A stretch of 64,000 nt of DNA from Clostridia bacterium (GCA_017467105.1 JAFTSU010000028.1:99926-163925), one strand, 5' to 3'; positions 9,422-18,401 are shown, counted from the first letter of the stretch. The notes: a model not told the origin generated them from the sequence alone. Numbers and translations: made by a program.

Positions 9422-10312
9422 TTAGTCTTTCATACCGGAAGATCCCATAGTTTCGATGATCTTACTCTGGTTAAGAACGAAGATAGCGATAGGCACCGAC
9501 ATCATAATAACGATCGCCGCAGCGCCTGCGCCGGAACGGGCAATACCACCCGATACGATCTGGTTGATCGCGTAGTTGAAGGTCTTAAGCTCCTCTGAAT
9601 GAATGTAGATCGAGGAACCTGAGTTCCAGAGTGACTTAAAGCACTCTATCATAAGCGTAAGCCAAGCGGGCTTAACCATAGGCATCGCTATGATAAGGAA
9701 GGTTCTAAACTCGCTTGCGCCGTCCAGACGGGCGGACTCAAGCACCGTGTCGGGAACTGAGGACTCCATAAACTGCTTCATAAGGTACAGACCCATCGTG
9801 GTAGCCATGGAAGGAACTATGATGGAAAGGTACGTATCAACCCAACCGAACGCGGAAAGGATGATGAAGTGAGTTACCTGGTTAACGGTGGAGTGGAACA
9901 TCAGCGAGGTAACGATCAGCTGGAATATCGCGTTTCTGCCGGGGAAGCGAAGCTTTGCAAGCGAATACGCCGCCATAGAAGCGAATACCAGGTTACCGAG
10001 AGTACCGCATATCGTGATAAATACAGTATTGAATATGTATCTGGAGAACGGTACCCAAGAGTCCGACATAAGCGTGAACAGGTCGGCAAAGTTATCGAAC
10101 GTAGGGCTGATAACGTAGAATCTGGGGGGGAACATAAACAGCTCGTCAAGAGGCTTGAGAGACTGGATAACGACGTAGTACATAGGTACGAACATTACGA
10201 TACCCAGAAGAGTGAGTACAACGGTAATACCGGTATCGCCGCCTGCCGAACGGTTAAGAACGACGCGGTGACCTCTGGTTCTGAGCTTTACAACTTTTTC
10301 TTTCATTGCCAT
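9422..10312 (-). CDS. Carbohydrate ABC transporter permease, MalG type (first pair)
   Basis: Inner-membrane permease of 296 residues, the usual length for the family, with six predicted membrane segments and the EAA loop VLESARLDGASEFRTFLII. It starts 2 bases after the stop codon of the MalF-type partner, and its ribosome binding site (AGGTGAG) lies inside that gene's last codons, so the two are translationally coupled. A second ATG two codons in (10306) is also possible. No enlarged loops, in contrast to the second pair. Confidence 0.93.
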   Translation of the reverse strand: MAMKEKVVKLRTRGHRVVLNRSAGGDTGITVVLTLLGIVMFVPMYYVVIQSLKPLDELFMFPPRFYVISPTFDNFADLFTLMSDSWVPFSRYIFNTVFITICGTLGNLVFASMAAYSLAKLRFPGRNAIFQLIVTSLMFHSTVNQVTHFIILSAFGWVDTYLSIIVPSMATTMGLYLMKQFMESSVPDTVLESARLDGASEFRTFLIIAMPMVKPAWLTLMIECFKSLWNSGSSIYIHSEELKTFNYAINQIVSGGIARSGAGAAAIVIMMSVPIAIFVLNQSKIIETMGSSGMKD

Positions 10313-10314
10313 TA

Positions 10315-11268
10315 TTACTCACCTACCTTCGAAAGTGCCTTCTTAACCAGAATGTTCGAGCCGAACATTATGATGAATAGCACAACGGCTATTGCCGAAG
10401 CATAACCAATCTCGTAACGGGATCCTCCGTAGTCGTCAAGATGGTGCATTATCGTATGCGCCGCATAGTCAACCGAGGGGAATCCGCAAAGTGCTGTAAC
10501 GACACCGCCAAATCCGAAGGAGTTGGTGATAGCAAGAACGGCACCGAACATCATCTGAGGTCTCATCGTGGGAAGAGTTATGTACCAAAGCTCCTGCCAA
10601 CGATTCTTAATACCGTCAACCGCTGCCGCCTCGTACATAGAGCGGTCAACGATCTGGAAGCCGGCGATGAAGGCAAGGAAGGAGGTACCGAGTGAGGTCC
10701 AAAGAGCGACCACGATACAAAGAGGCATAACGTAGTTGGCATCCTGGAACCATAATATCGGGTCTGTGATAATACCCAGCTTCATAAGCGTTGCGTTCGC
10801 CCATCCGTATGCGTCGGAGGAGAACAGAGTGCTCCAAATGAGGTAAACCTGACCTGAGATCGAGGGCGCGTAGAATACGAGAGTAACTACCGCACGGATC
10901 TTCGGAGGAAGCTCATTTACGAACCAAGCAACAAGAAGAGAAAGAAGGTAAGATACAGGACCTGTTACGCAGGCGAATATGATCGTATTCTGGATAGCGA
11001 GCATAAATATCTCGTCCTCAACGAACAGCCTCGTATAGTTGGTCAAGCCCTTCCAGTTGGGCATCTGAAGCATATTGAAGTCTGTAAGACTGAATATAAT
11101 GGAGAGGAAAACAGGAAGAACCGTAAAGACTATGAACAGGATAAAGAAGGGAGCGAGCATGAAGTACGCCGTCTTATTCTTCTTCATTTCCTTCCACGTC
11201 CACTGCCATTTTGACACCTCGTCCCTATGCATAGGACGGTTTGCGTCTTTTTTAACTTTAAGTGACAT
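10315..11268 (-). CDS. Carbohydrate ABC transporter permease, MalF type (first pair)
   Basis: Inner-membrane permease of 317 residues. A charged cytoplasmic N-terminus (about 30 residues) leads into the first helix (AYFMLAPFFILFIVFTVLPV), and the EAA loop reads SMYEAAAVDGIKNRWQELW. AAAGGAG lies ahead of the ATG. It directly follows the solute-binding protein gene and overlaps the translation signals of its MalG partner, so this is probably the core permease for that binding protein. The ATPase needed to drive transport is not encoded in this window. Confidence 0.93.
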   Translation of the reverse strand: MSLKVKKDANRPMHRDEVSKWQWTWKEMKKNKTAYFMLAPFFILFIVFTVLPVFLSIIFSLTDFNMLQMPNWKGLTNYTRLFVEDEIFMLAIQNTIIFACVTGPVSYLLSLLVAWFVNELPPKIRAVVTLVFYAPSISGQVYLIWSTLFSSDAYGWANATLMKLGIITDPILWFQDANYVMPLCIVVALWTSLGTSFLAFIAGFQIVDRSMYEAAAVDGIKNRWQELWYITLPTMRPQMMFGAVLAITNSFGFGGVVTALCGFPSVDYAAHTIMHHLDDYGGSRYEIGYASAIAVVLFIIMFGSNILVKKALSKVGE

Positions 11269-11290
11269 GTCAATCTCCTTTCAGTCAGTC

Positions 11291-14200
11291 TTAATCAGAG
11301 GCGCCGGACTTGATGGGAGGCTCCTCTATACCGTCGGTACCGGGAACCCAAAGTCCGAACTCCTCGCGCTTACGCGCGATCTCGGCGTTGATTGCGTCGA
11401 TGTAGCTCATCATAGAATCGTGAGCGTTTGCGTCGTCGTTATAAACGTCAAGGAATGCAAACTGCATATATCTTGAATAAATGTAAGAGCCGGGATAGTT
11501 AACTATCGCGTTGAGGTGATTCATCTGCTCCATAATAGCTTCCTTTTCCTTAGAGGTCCAGGACATATCCATTACGGCGTTGATGTTCGCGCTCTCGTAC
11601 TTAGCGGCGGGACCGATAAGGGCTACGATTCTGTTAGCGTAGGTAGCCTGAACCTTAGCGCTGGTCTGCCACTGTAGGAACTGCCAAGCGGCAAGCATAT
11701 TATCGCAGCTGTTAAGGATAACGGTTGCGCTAACGCCTGCGAGAGAGTCATAGTTGATCTTTCCGGTCTTTCTGTCGATGGATCCGGGAAGAGATCCGAA
11801 CTCCCATGTACCCGCGATATCCGTCGCGTATACAACGAGAGTATTATAAATGGAAGCGTAGTCACCGATGGTTATAGGCATCTCACCGGTTCTGAAACGG
11901 TTCGCAGTATTGAAGCTTACGGGGAATGAATAGTCGGTGTACAGACGGCACACGAACTCAAATGCCTCGAGAGCTATATCGGAGTCAAGGTCGATCTTGG
12001 CACCTGCGTACTTTGAATCGTAAAGATCTGTATCGGTGTACTTCCACATACCGCCGCCCATCTGATACATCATAAAGTCAAGGGCGCTGATATATGCAAC
12101 ACCTATATCCATATTGTTAGCCTGGAAGATGGGAAGTATCTCAAGAAGCTGATCCCACGTCTCAGGAACCTCCTGATTAAGCTCGGCAAGAATGTCCATA
12201 CGGTAGAACATCATCGCGAAGCTCATCGTCATAGGAATACCGTAGGTAACGTCACGCTGTCCCTCGGGCTTTCCTGCGTTATCGGGAGAATAAATGGTAA
12301 GAGTTCTCATCGCTGCGGGGGCGTAATTATCCGCTACGAGCTGATCGAAGGCTGTGGAAACGAGCTTGAGCCCTCTGCTAGCTGCATCCGCATTGGAGAG
12401 AGCGTCCTTCTCGTAATAAACGTTGCCTGCAGAATCCTCGTAAACGTAGTTGCAGAAGACCTTATTATCCTCCTCGGAGAGATGGGGGTCATTTCCGTTT
12501 ACGCCGACGACCGCGTCACGTATCGCGTAGTTGATAACGTCAGCAGAGCCGAGACCGAGGTATACGTCAGGTCCCTTACCCGAAAGGATGGAGGGGAGAA
12601 GAGTACCGCCGGTAACAAGCTTGAGCGCTACCGCCTTGCCGTAGGTCTTAGTGAAGCCGTCCTCTGCGTCGATCATGGAACGCCAGATCTGAGACTGGTC
12701 ACGGCCCATAGCAAGCCATACGTCTATAGTGTTGGAGCCTTCCTCGGGAATAGAGGTAAGACCCATCTGCTCGTAATTAGTGAAGAACGAATATATGAAA
12801 GAGCGGATCTCGAACCAAATGGACTGGAAGAAATTAGCCTTAGCATAAGGAAGCTTCTCATTAGTCTCAACGGGAACGACTGAGATGCTGTCGATCATCA
12901 TGCTTCCCTGCTTGGAGCTGTTTATCCAGGTACCGATAGTACCCAGATGGGACTTGAAGGTGGAAAGGTTCTCTGCGATCTTTACACCGTTATCCTTACC
13001 CATTGTATAAAGCACGCGCGCAACGGTATCAAGCGTTGCTATGTGAGCGCCGTTGGTGCCGCAGAGATCCTGAAGATTATCCGCGACGAGAGTAAGGGTC
13101 TGAGCCTCCTGAAGAAGCGCAAGAAGCACCTCGGGAAGCTTCTCGTGGAACTTGTAGTTCTGGTTAACGTCAGGATCGGTACCTGTGTACTGAAGTATCT
13201 TCAGATACGCCTCGTTTAGATTAGCAAGAGAGGTCTCTACGGTTCTGATATAATCCTTAAGGTCGCCAAGCGCGCACTCGATGTAAAGAGTGTACTCCTC
13301 GCCCTCCTCAAAGAAGAACTCGAATACCTGCTTCTTACCGTCAACGTAAGAGCCGACGTAATCAGACTGCCAATCCTTGCTGTAATCGAAGCGCGCGTTA
13401 TACGCCTCTATAAAAGGAGCCGTAGGGCTTCCGTCAGCAAGACCGTACTTGTACTCGTTACCGCCCGCAAGCTTGATAGCACGGCAGATAAACATACCCT
13501 CAAGGGCGCTCTGCTTGTATCTCATAGAGAGATTGTACATACCCGTCTTGTTAACGGTGAACTTATACGCTGCCCACTGACCTACCGTACCAAAGCCGGT
13601 CTCACCTATAACGTTGAAGAGCTGAGCCTTGGGAGTTATGGGATAAGTGATGGCAGAGGTGTTATCGTTGCTGGCAGCAACGGATGAGTCGGATACGAAG
13701 TAGGGGAACTCCGCCTCAAGAGTGATGATACCGCCGTCAGCCTTCTGCGCGCTCGCGTGAGTGTTAAGATACTCCTGATAGGAAGGAGTTGTAGACTCGA
13801 CCGAGGTGGCAGGTCTGAACTGAATAGACTTGATGATGACGGGCTCACGCTCAGCCTCAAGAGTAAGGGTATGAGTACCCTCGGCAATATAGAAGTTGAA
13901 GTAGCCGTCGTAGTAACCGGACTCATCACTGCAGATATAGGTGCTCCACTCGGATGACTCGGATGCAACGGGCGCCATAGAGTTGCCGTTAATATCCTGA
14001 GTAATATGATACGTGGTAACTACCTTCTTCATCTTACCGTCCGATTCGTCACGGTAGATCTCTGTCACGTACTTGAAGTAGCCGTTCTCGTTTTGATCGT
14101 ATGTAGTCGTGGTCTTCTCAACAGTATCGGTTACAACAACGGGGTCACTGACTGTGAAGTTGTTGTATGACCAATGCTTGTCAAAGGTAATGCTTCTGAC

Positions 14201-14734
14201 CTCGGCAAAGGGAACCTTGTCGTCGATCATAAGCTTTCTCTGGATAGCACTGACACTGCTCTGCGAGGTCTTACAGTTGTAGTACTCTATCTGCAGATAG
14301 TAGAGACCAACCATATCCTTGGTAACCGTAAAATTCCAGGAAGCGCTGGACGCTTTCTTATCATTATTAACGGTACTGAGATAAACGGTCGTCTCCGCGT
14401 TATCACCGAAGTTCACCCAGGAATCAGGGTGATCCGTCAGGGAGTTCGCGTAATGCTCACTGTCCTTGGTGATTTCAACGTCTCCGTTGTTTGCTATAAA
14501 TTCCGTTACGGGAATGATGATAGGTGCAAGTCCCGAGGGATTCACAGTATCACCGTAGTCTGCCATATAATCCTCGTAGGATGAGGTTCCGACAAGAGCC
14601 TTCATCTCCTCGAGAGTGGAAGACGTACTGTTCTCCTTGTACTGACCGGCAGAAGCGCCGATAACGAACGTACTGAGGATGAACGTAACAGAAAGGATCA
14701 AGCATACAACTTTGTGAAACATAGATCTTTTCAT
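11291..14734 (-). CDS. Giant extracellular solute-binding protein with CBM-like N-terminal domains
   Basis: First gene of the sugar import operon, 1147 residues against about 430-550 for ordinary family 1 binding proteins. A signal peptide (hydrophobic core VVCLILSVTFILSTFVIG, likely cut after ASAG) has no lipobox cysteine. Two beta-rich regions follow (about 90-310 and 335-490); each ends or contains patterns such as GTHTLTLEAEREP and FTVNKTGMYNLSMRY seen in CBM6/CBM35-like jelly rolls. A helical linker follows, and the binding-protein fold occupies about 660-1120 (GKGPDVYLGLGSADVI, PETWDQLLEILP). The ATG at 14734 is preferred over one at 14785 because GGAGG lies 11 bases upstream. How it stays at the cell surface without a lipid anchor is unclear. 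Confidence 0.85.
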   Translation of the reverse strand: MKRSMFHKVVCLILSVTFILSTFVIGASAGQYKENSTSSTLEEMKALVGTSSYEDYMADYGDTVNPSGLAPIIIPVTEFIANNGDVEITKDSEHYANSLTDHPDSWVNFGDNAETTVYLSTVNNDKKASSASWNFTVTKDMVGLYYLQIEYYNCKTSQSSVSAIQRKLMIDDKVPFAEVRSITFDKHWSYNNFTVSDPVVVTDTVEKTTTTYDQNENGYFKYVTEIYRDESDGKMKKVVTTYHITQDINGNSMAPVASESSEWSTYICSDESGYYDGYFNFYIAEGTHTLTLEAEREPVIIKSIQFRPATSVESTTPSYQEYLNTHASAQKADGGIITLEAEFPYFVSDSSVAASNDNTSAITYPITPKAQLFNVIGETGFGTVGQWAAYKFTVNKTGMYNLSMRYKQSALEGMFICRAIKLAGGNEYKYGLADGSPTAPFIEAYNARFDYSKDWQSDYVGSYVDGKKQVFEFFFEEGEEYTLYIECALGDLKDYIRTVETSLANLNEAYLKILQYTGTDPDVNQNYKFHEKLPEVLLALLQEAQTLTLVADNLQDLCGTNGAHIATLDTVARVLYTMGKDNGVKIAENLSTFKSHLGTIGTWINSSKQGSMMIDSISVVPVETNEKLPYAKANFFQSIWFEIRSFIYSFFTNYEQMGLTSIPEEGSNTIDVWLAMGRDQSQIWRSMIDAEDGFTKTYGKAVALKLVTGGTLLPSILSGKGPDVYLGLGSADVINYAIRDAVVGVNGNDPHLSEEDNKVFCNYVYEDSAGNVYYEKDALSNADAASRGLKLVSTAFDQLVADNYAPAAMRTLTIYSPDNAGKPEGQRDVTYGIPMTMSFAMMFYRMDILAELNQEVPETWDQLLEILPIFQANNMDIGVAYISALDFMMYQMGGGMWKYTDTDLYDSKYAGAKIDLDSDIALEAFEFVCRLYTDYSFPVSFNTANRFRTGEMPITIGDYASIYNTLVVYATDIAGTWEFGSLPGSIDRKTGKINYDSLAGVSATVILNSCDNMLAAWQFLQWQTSAKVQATYANRIVALIGPAAKYESANINAVMDMSWTSKEKEAIMEQMNHLNAIVNYPGSYIYSRYMQFAFLDVYNDDANAHDSMMSYIDAINAEIARKREEFGLWVPGTDGIEEPPIKSGASD

Positions 14735-14793
14735 TTTGCTGATTTCCTCCAAAATCTCTTTCATGCAAGTAAGCGGTTGATACACCGCTCGTA

Positions 14794-14807
14794 TTTACAC
14801 GCGTAAA
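14794..14807. promoter_or_regulatory. LacI-type operator candidate at the ABC operon start
   Basis: TTTACACGCGTAAA is a near-perfect 14-bp dyad (one mismatched pair) with a central CG, as in many LacI/GalR operators. It abuts the -10 box and covers the expected transcription start, where a repressor would block the operon. No LacI-family gene is in the window, so the partner is unknown. Confidence 0.45.
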
Positions 14808-14835
14808 TTATAACATAAAGGAAAATATTTGTCAA
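14807..14835 (-). promoter_or_regulatory. Sigma-A promoter of the sugar ABC operon
   Basis: Perfect TTGACA (14830-14835 on the minus strand) and TATAAT (14807-14812) boxes are separated by 17 bp. The expected start near 14800 gives a leader of about 65 bases before the binding-protein gene. Confidence 0.9.
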
Positions 14836-15131
14836 TATATTAGATTTTGACCGTCCGGGTCGAAAACGACAAATTATTAACAAAAAATTAAGACGTTTTT
14901 TGTTAAGGTAAAGTTTAGTTTACATCATTTTTTTGAAAAAATTATTCAATTCAAAAAAGTTAAATCTAATTTACTATTTTTCTGGATTTTTAGCTAAATA
15001 ATGTCTGTTTTTAGCCTTTTGGTAAACCATATTTACTTTAATTTACTTAAAATTTCCATATTATGCCACTTTTAAGTTCATTTTGACGTTTGTGAAAGTT
15101 GCACAAAAATCCGTCCGATTTTTCTACATAT
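14836..15131. other. AT-rich noncoding stretch
   Basis: About 300 bp of strongly AT-rich DNA between the ABC operon promoter and the mnmA terminator. No open frame with a ribosome binding site, no RNA motif and no clear repeat is seen. It may hold upstream activator or catabolite-control sites for the ABC operon, but none is convincing by eye. Confidence 0.5.
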
Positions 15132-15189
15132 AAAAATAACCGCAAAGGATACCTATTCCTTCAAATAAAGTGGTAGGCAGCCTCTGCGG
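15132..15189 (-). terminator. Probable terminator of mnmA
   Basis: On the minus strand a 9-bp stem with one G-U pair (15181-15189 with 15140-15148) encloses a 32-base loop and is followed by TTATTTTT. The long loop lowers confidence. Confidence 0.6.
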
Positions 15190-15263
15190 CATAAAATACA
15201 ATACACAAATATATATTATAAATAATAAATAGGAAGACAATTTCGTCTCCGTACGCTGCGAAA

Positions 15264-16292
15264 TCAGGCAATAAAACCGCCCAGCATTACCCTGCCCTCG
15301 CTGTAAAGAACAGCGGACTGACCGGGAGCTGATACAACCTCTTCCTCAAAGGTTAAGGTAGCCGTACCATCGGGTCGAAGCTCACACTCCGCCCTACGAA
15401 TAGGCGCGGAATATCTGACCTTTACATCCATAACGGCGCGCACTGCTTTCTCCAAAGGAGCCATTCCCTGATAGAAAACGCCTGTCAGCTCTACCGTTTT
15501 TTTGCCTCTGATCCCCGGAGACAAGGTGACGGTATTCAGCACGGGATCTATCGCTGAAACGAACATTCTCTGCCCCAAGGCGATGCCTAGACCCTTTCTC
15601 TGCCCCACGGTATATCTGACGATACCTTTATGTACACCCAGACAGTTACCTTTTTCATCAATAAAGCTGCCCTCGGGGCTTTTTCCGCTGACGCTCTCGA
15701 TATAATCAGCGTGATTTCCCTCCGGCAAGAAGCATATCTCCTGGCTGTCGCGGGAGCTGGCAGCGGAAATACCCTGAATTCTGGCGCCCTCCCTGACTTC
15801 ATCCTTCTTAAGATCACCAAGGGGAAGTAAAAGTCGGGAAAGAACATCCTGCGAGAGTCTGTAGAGCATATAGGATTGATCCTTATCCCGATTTTTCGAC
15901 ATAGAGACCGCATACCTATAAGAGTCGCCTTGAGTAACGCGCTCAACCTTGGCATAATGACCTGTCGCTATCATATCAAAGCCGTGCTCCATAGCGTAAG
16001 CGTAGAGGCGGGCAAGCTTGACGTGCTGGTTACATATTATGCATGGGTTAGGAGTCCTGCCCGATAAATATTCAGAAATGAAATTGGATCTTACTATGCT
16101 GTTAAACAAGTCGGTGCAATCAACCTCGTGAAGAGGGATAGAAAGCTCCCCAGCACACCGTCTCGCAGAATCAAGCTCCGTATGCTCGTGCATCCTGAGG
16201 ATACACCCCTCCACACTATATCCGAGAGAGGAAAGAACCGATGCGGAATATGCGCTGTCTACGCCTCCTGACAATCCGAGTAGTACCTTCAT
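15264..16292 (-). CDS. mnmA: tRNA-specific 2-thiouridylase MnmA
   Basis: Adds sulfur to the wobble uridine (U34) of Lys, Glu and Gln tRNAs, using sulfur passed from a cysteine desulfurase. The 342-residue protein has the ATP pyrophosphatase loop LSGGVDSA near the N-terminus, the first catalytic cysteine region TPNPCIICNQHVK and the second in SQEICFLPEGNHADYI, and TGHYAKV between them. TAGGAG precedes the ATG. It lies downstream of iscU and iscS on the same strand; the neighbouring desulfurase is its likely sulfur donor. A hairpin between iscU and mnmA may lower read-through. Confidence 0.96.
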   Translation of the reverse strand: MKVLLGLSGGVDSAYSASVLSSLGYSVEGCILRMHEHTELDSARRCAGELSIPLHEVDCTDLFNSIVRSNFISEYLSGRTPNPCIICNQHVKLARLYAYAMEHGFDMIATGHYAKVERVTQGDSYRYAVSMSKNRDKDQSYMLYRLSQDVLSRLLLPLGDLKKDEVREGARIQGISAASSRDSQEICFLPEGNHADYIESVSGKSPEGSFIDEKGNCLGVHKGIVRYTVGQRKGLGIALGQRMFVSAIDPVLNTVTLSPGIRGKKTVELTGVFYQGMAPLEKAVRAVMDVKVRYSAPIRRAECELRPDGTATLTFEEEVVSAPGQSAVLYSEGRVMLGGFIA

Positions 16293-16328
16293 AATTCTCC
16301 TAAATTAGAGTTTTATTTATGAAAAAGT

Positions 16329-16368
16329 AAACCATAGTGTACAAATTTGCAAACTATGGTTTGTTTTT
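16329..16368. terminator. Hairpin between iscU and mnmA
   Basis: A perfect 10-bp stem (16329-16338 with 16353-16362) has T-rich sequence on both sides: ACTTTTT reading leftward and GTTTTTT reading rightward. As no plus-strand gene ends here, it most likely ends or attenuates the iscS-iscU transcript before mnmA. Confidence 0.65.
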
Positions 16369-16410
16369 TCGTTTTTTAAATTCTAAAAGCAATAAGCGAG
16401 ATGAAACAAA

Positions 16411-16827
16411 TTACTCCTCGTCGTGTGCCTTCTCGATCTCAAAATCAACCGGTCTGCCGATCTTATTATAATAGTCGGCAACAGCTGTTTTGATAGCCTC
16501 CTCAGCCAGAACTGAGCAATGAACCTTTACGGGAGGAAGTCCGTCAAGAGCCTCAACCACCGCGCTGTTGGTGAGCTTCAGCGCCTCATCTATCGTGTGA
16601 CCTTTAACAAGCTCGGTTGCCATAGAGGAGGTGGCAATTGCCGCTCCGCAGCCGAACGTCTTGAACTTACAATCGACGATAACGTCGTTCTCATCTATTT
16701 TAAGGTACATCTTCATTATATCGCCGCACTTTGCATTACCTACTACGCCAACGCCGTCTGCGTTCTCTATTTCGCCAACATTGCGGGGATTGGTGAAGTG
16801 ATCCATTACTTTTTCGCTGTATTTCAT
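16411..16827 (-). CDS. iscU: Iron-sulfur cluster scaffold protein, IscU/NifU N-terminal type
   Basis: Cytoplasmic scaffold on which [2Fe-2S] clusters are assembled from sulfur delivered by IscS. The 138-residue protein carries the three conserved cysteines in NAKCGD, KTFGCGAAIATSS and PVKVHCSVLAEEAI, and starts with MKYSEKVMDHFTNPRNVG, typical of the NifU-like scaffold paired with NifS in Clostridia. It lies 80 bases after iscS in the same direction. No iscA, hscAB or fdx genes are nearby, so this is the short Gram-positive form of the system. Confidence 0.95.
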   Translation of the reverse strand: MKYSEKVMDHFTNPRNVGEIENADGVGVVGNAKCGDIMKMYLKIDENDVIVDCKFKTFGCGAAIATSSMATELVKGHTIDEALKLTNSAVVEALDGLPPVKVHCSVLAEEAIKTAVADYYNKIGRPVDFEIEKAHDEE

Positions 16828-16907
16828 TTCTTATTCCTTTCTATTGTCCTTACAAATTCAATGTAAATATAAGCTTAAGCCAACTGTTGTGCTTTCAAGG
16901 CTAAGGC

Positions 16908-18095
16908 TTATACCTTAGCGGCTTCCTTCTTTACTATTTCCTCCCAGAGAGGACTCATATTACGCAGCTTCTCTATAATAGGCGGGAGGGTTTCTATGAT
17001 ATAGTCGATATCCTCATCTGTGGTATCGTGAGATATAGAGAGTCTGAGTGAGCCGTGCGCCCGCTCGTGAGGTACTCCCATAGCGAGCAATACGTGGGAC
17101 GGGTCGAGAGATGCAGAGGAGCAGGCAGAGCCTGTTGACGCGCAAATACCCGATATGTCGAGCCAAAGCAGCATACTCTCTCCCTCTATAAATTCAAATC
17201 CGATATTGACGTTACCGGGCAGACGCTCGGTAGGATGTCCGTTCAGTCTGGAATATGGAATCTTGGTAAGCTCGGATATTAGTCTATCCCTCATTTTTTC
17301 GACACGGGGTAGGTCCTTTATCTTATTTACCGCAATTTCGAGAGCCTTGGCAAGTCCTACGATGTAAGGCAGATTTTCCGTACCTCCCCTGCGGCGCTTC
17401 TCCTGTCCGCCGCCCTCGATAAGATTATCTATCACAAGTCCGCGGCGGATATACAGTGCGCCTATTCCCTTCGGAGCGTGAAGCTTATGACCGGAGAATG
17501 AAAGCATATCAACCGGCAGCTCCTCGAGATTAATCTCAATAGCGCCAACTGCCTGTACAGCATCGGTAAACATAATAGCTCCGACGCTGTGAGCTATCTC
17601 TGCCGCCTCTCGTATAGGCTGGATCGTACCCACCTCGTTATTTGCGTACATAACGGAAACGAGGGCGGTCTTGTCGGATACAGCCGCGCGAAGCTCGTTA
17701 AGGTCAACACGTCCGTACTCGTCAACTCCAACGTAGGTTACGGTGTAGCCCTCACGCTCCAGCGCCTCACAGGTATGAAGGACTGCGTGGTGCTCTATCT
17801 TCGTAGTTACAATATGGGTTCTTCCCTTTTTCTTCATTCTGGAAGCGGCTCCCCGTATTGCCCAGTTATCTGACTCCGTGCCGCAGGAGGTGAAATAAAT
17901 CTCCGAAGGTTCACAGCCGAGAGAGGAGGCTATGCTCGCTCTTGCGCTGTCGAGAACGTCCTTAGCACGTCTGCCTGCCTGATGCAAGCTGGACGGATTT
18001 CCAAAATCCTGCGTAAAGCAAGGCATCATAGCATCTATTACAGCGGAACTCACCGGAGTGGTTGCCGCATTGTCTGCATAAACAAATCTTGACAC
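16908..18095 (-). CDS. iscS: Cysteine desulfurase, NifS/IscS family
   Basis: PLP enzyme that removes sulfur from cysteine and passes it to IscU and MnmA. The 395-residue protein shows the N-terminal YADNAATTPVS, the PLP lysine in SFSGHKLHAPKG (about residue 200) and the persulfide cysteine in STGSACSSASLDPSH (about residue 322). A GTG start at 18095 is chosen because AAAGGAGA lies 5 bases upstream; the ATG at 18131 gives 12 extra residues without a ribosome binding site. First gene of the iscS-iscU(-mnmA) set. No IscR-like regulator gene is adjacent, but an inverted repeat lies in its leader. Confidence 0.95.
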   Translation of the reverse strand: MSRFVYADNAATTPVSSAVIDAMMPCFTQDFGNPSSLHQAGRRAKDVLDSARASIASSLGCEPSEIYFTSCGTESDNWAIRGAASRMKKKGRTHIVTTKIEHHAVLHTCEALEREGYTVTYVGVDEYGRVDLNELRAAVSDKTALVSVMYANNEVGTIQPIREAAEIAHSVGAIMFTDAVQAVGAIEINLEELPVDMLSFSGHKLHAPKGIGALYIRRGLVIDNLIEGGGQEKRRRGGTENLPYIVGLAKALEIAVNKIKDLPRVEKMRDRLISELTKIPYSRLNGHPTERLPGNVNIGFEFIEGESMLLWLDISGICASTGSACSSASLDPSHVLLAMGVPHERAHGSLRLSISHDTTDEDIDYIIETLPPIIEKLRNMSPLWEEIVKKEAAKV

Positions 18096-18109
18096 TTGTT
18101 CTCCTTTCA

Positions 18110-18128
18110 AACGAAAACGTTTTTCGTT
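18110..18128. promoter_or_regulatory. Perfect 8+8 inverted repeat in the iscS leader
   Basis: AACGAAAACGTTTTTCGTT has two 8-bp arms around CGT. It lies between the predicted start of transcription (about 18142) and the ribosome binding site of iscS, where a bound protein or RNA hairpin could control the operon. Confidence 0.5.
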
Positions 18129-18148
18129 CATTTAATTTTTCCTTGTAT

Positions 18149-18177
18149 ATTGTATACCAATTTAGTGTAAATTTCAA
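18149..18177 (-). promoter_or_regulatory. Sigma-A promoter of iscS-iscU
   Basis: TTGAAA and TACAAT boxes on the minus strand are spaced by 17 bp, about 50 bp upstream of the GTG start. Confidence 0.75.
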
Positions 18178-18326
18178 TAGGGGCGCGTATATGTATTTGT
18201 TAATTTTTTATGAACTCCGACGCGCGATAACCATTCTCGCCAGCTACTATGGTTATTTACGCAAAAGCTCTTCTTAAAATGCAGACGAGAAAACGAGCGT
18301 CCCATTTGTCCGCCACATTTATTTTC

Positions 18327-18355
18327 TTGACAAGAATTCCCCAAAGTATTATAAT
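18327..18355 (+). promoter_or_regulatory. Sigma-A promoter of the ROK kinase gene
   Basis: Perfect TTGACA (18327-18332) and TATAAT (18350-18355) with a 17-bp spacer, about 40 bp before the start codon. Confidence 0.9.
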
Positions 18356-18401
18356 TTAATTATAAGTGTTTTAATCGAAATCAAAGCTTGCGAGGTTGAT
18401 T

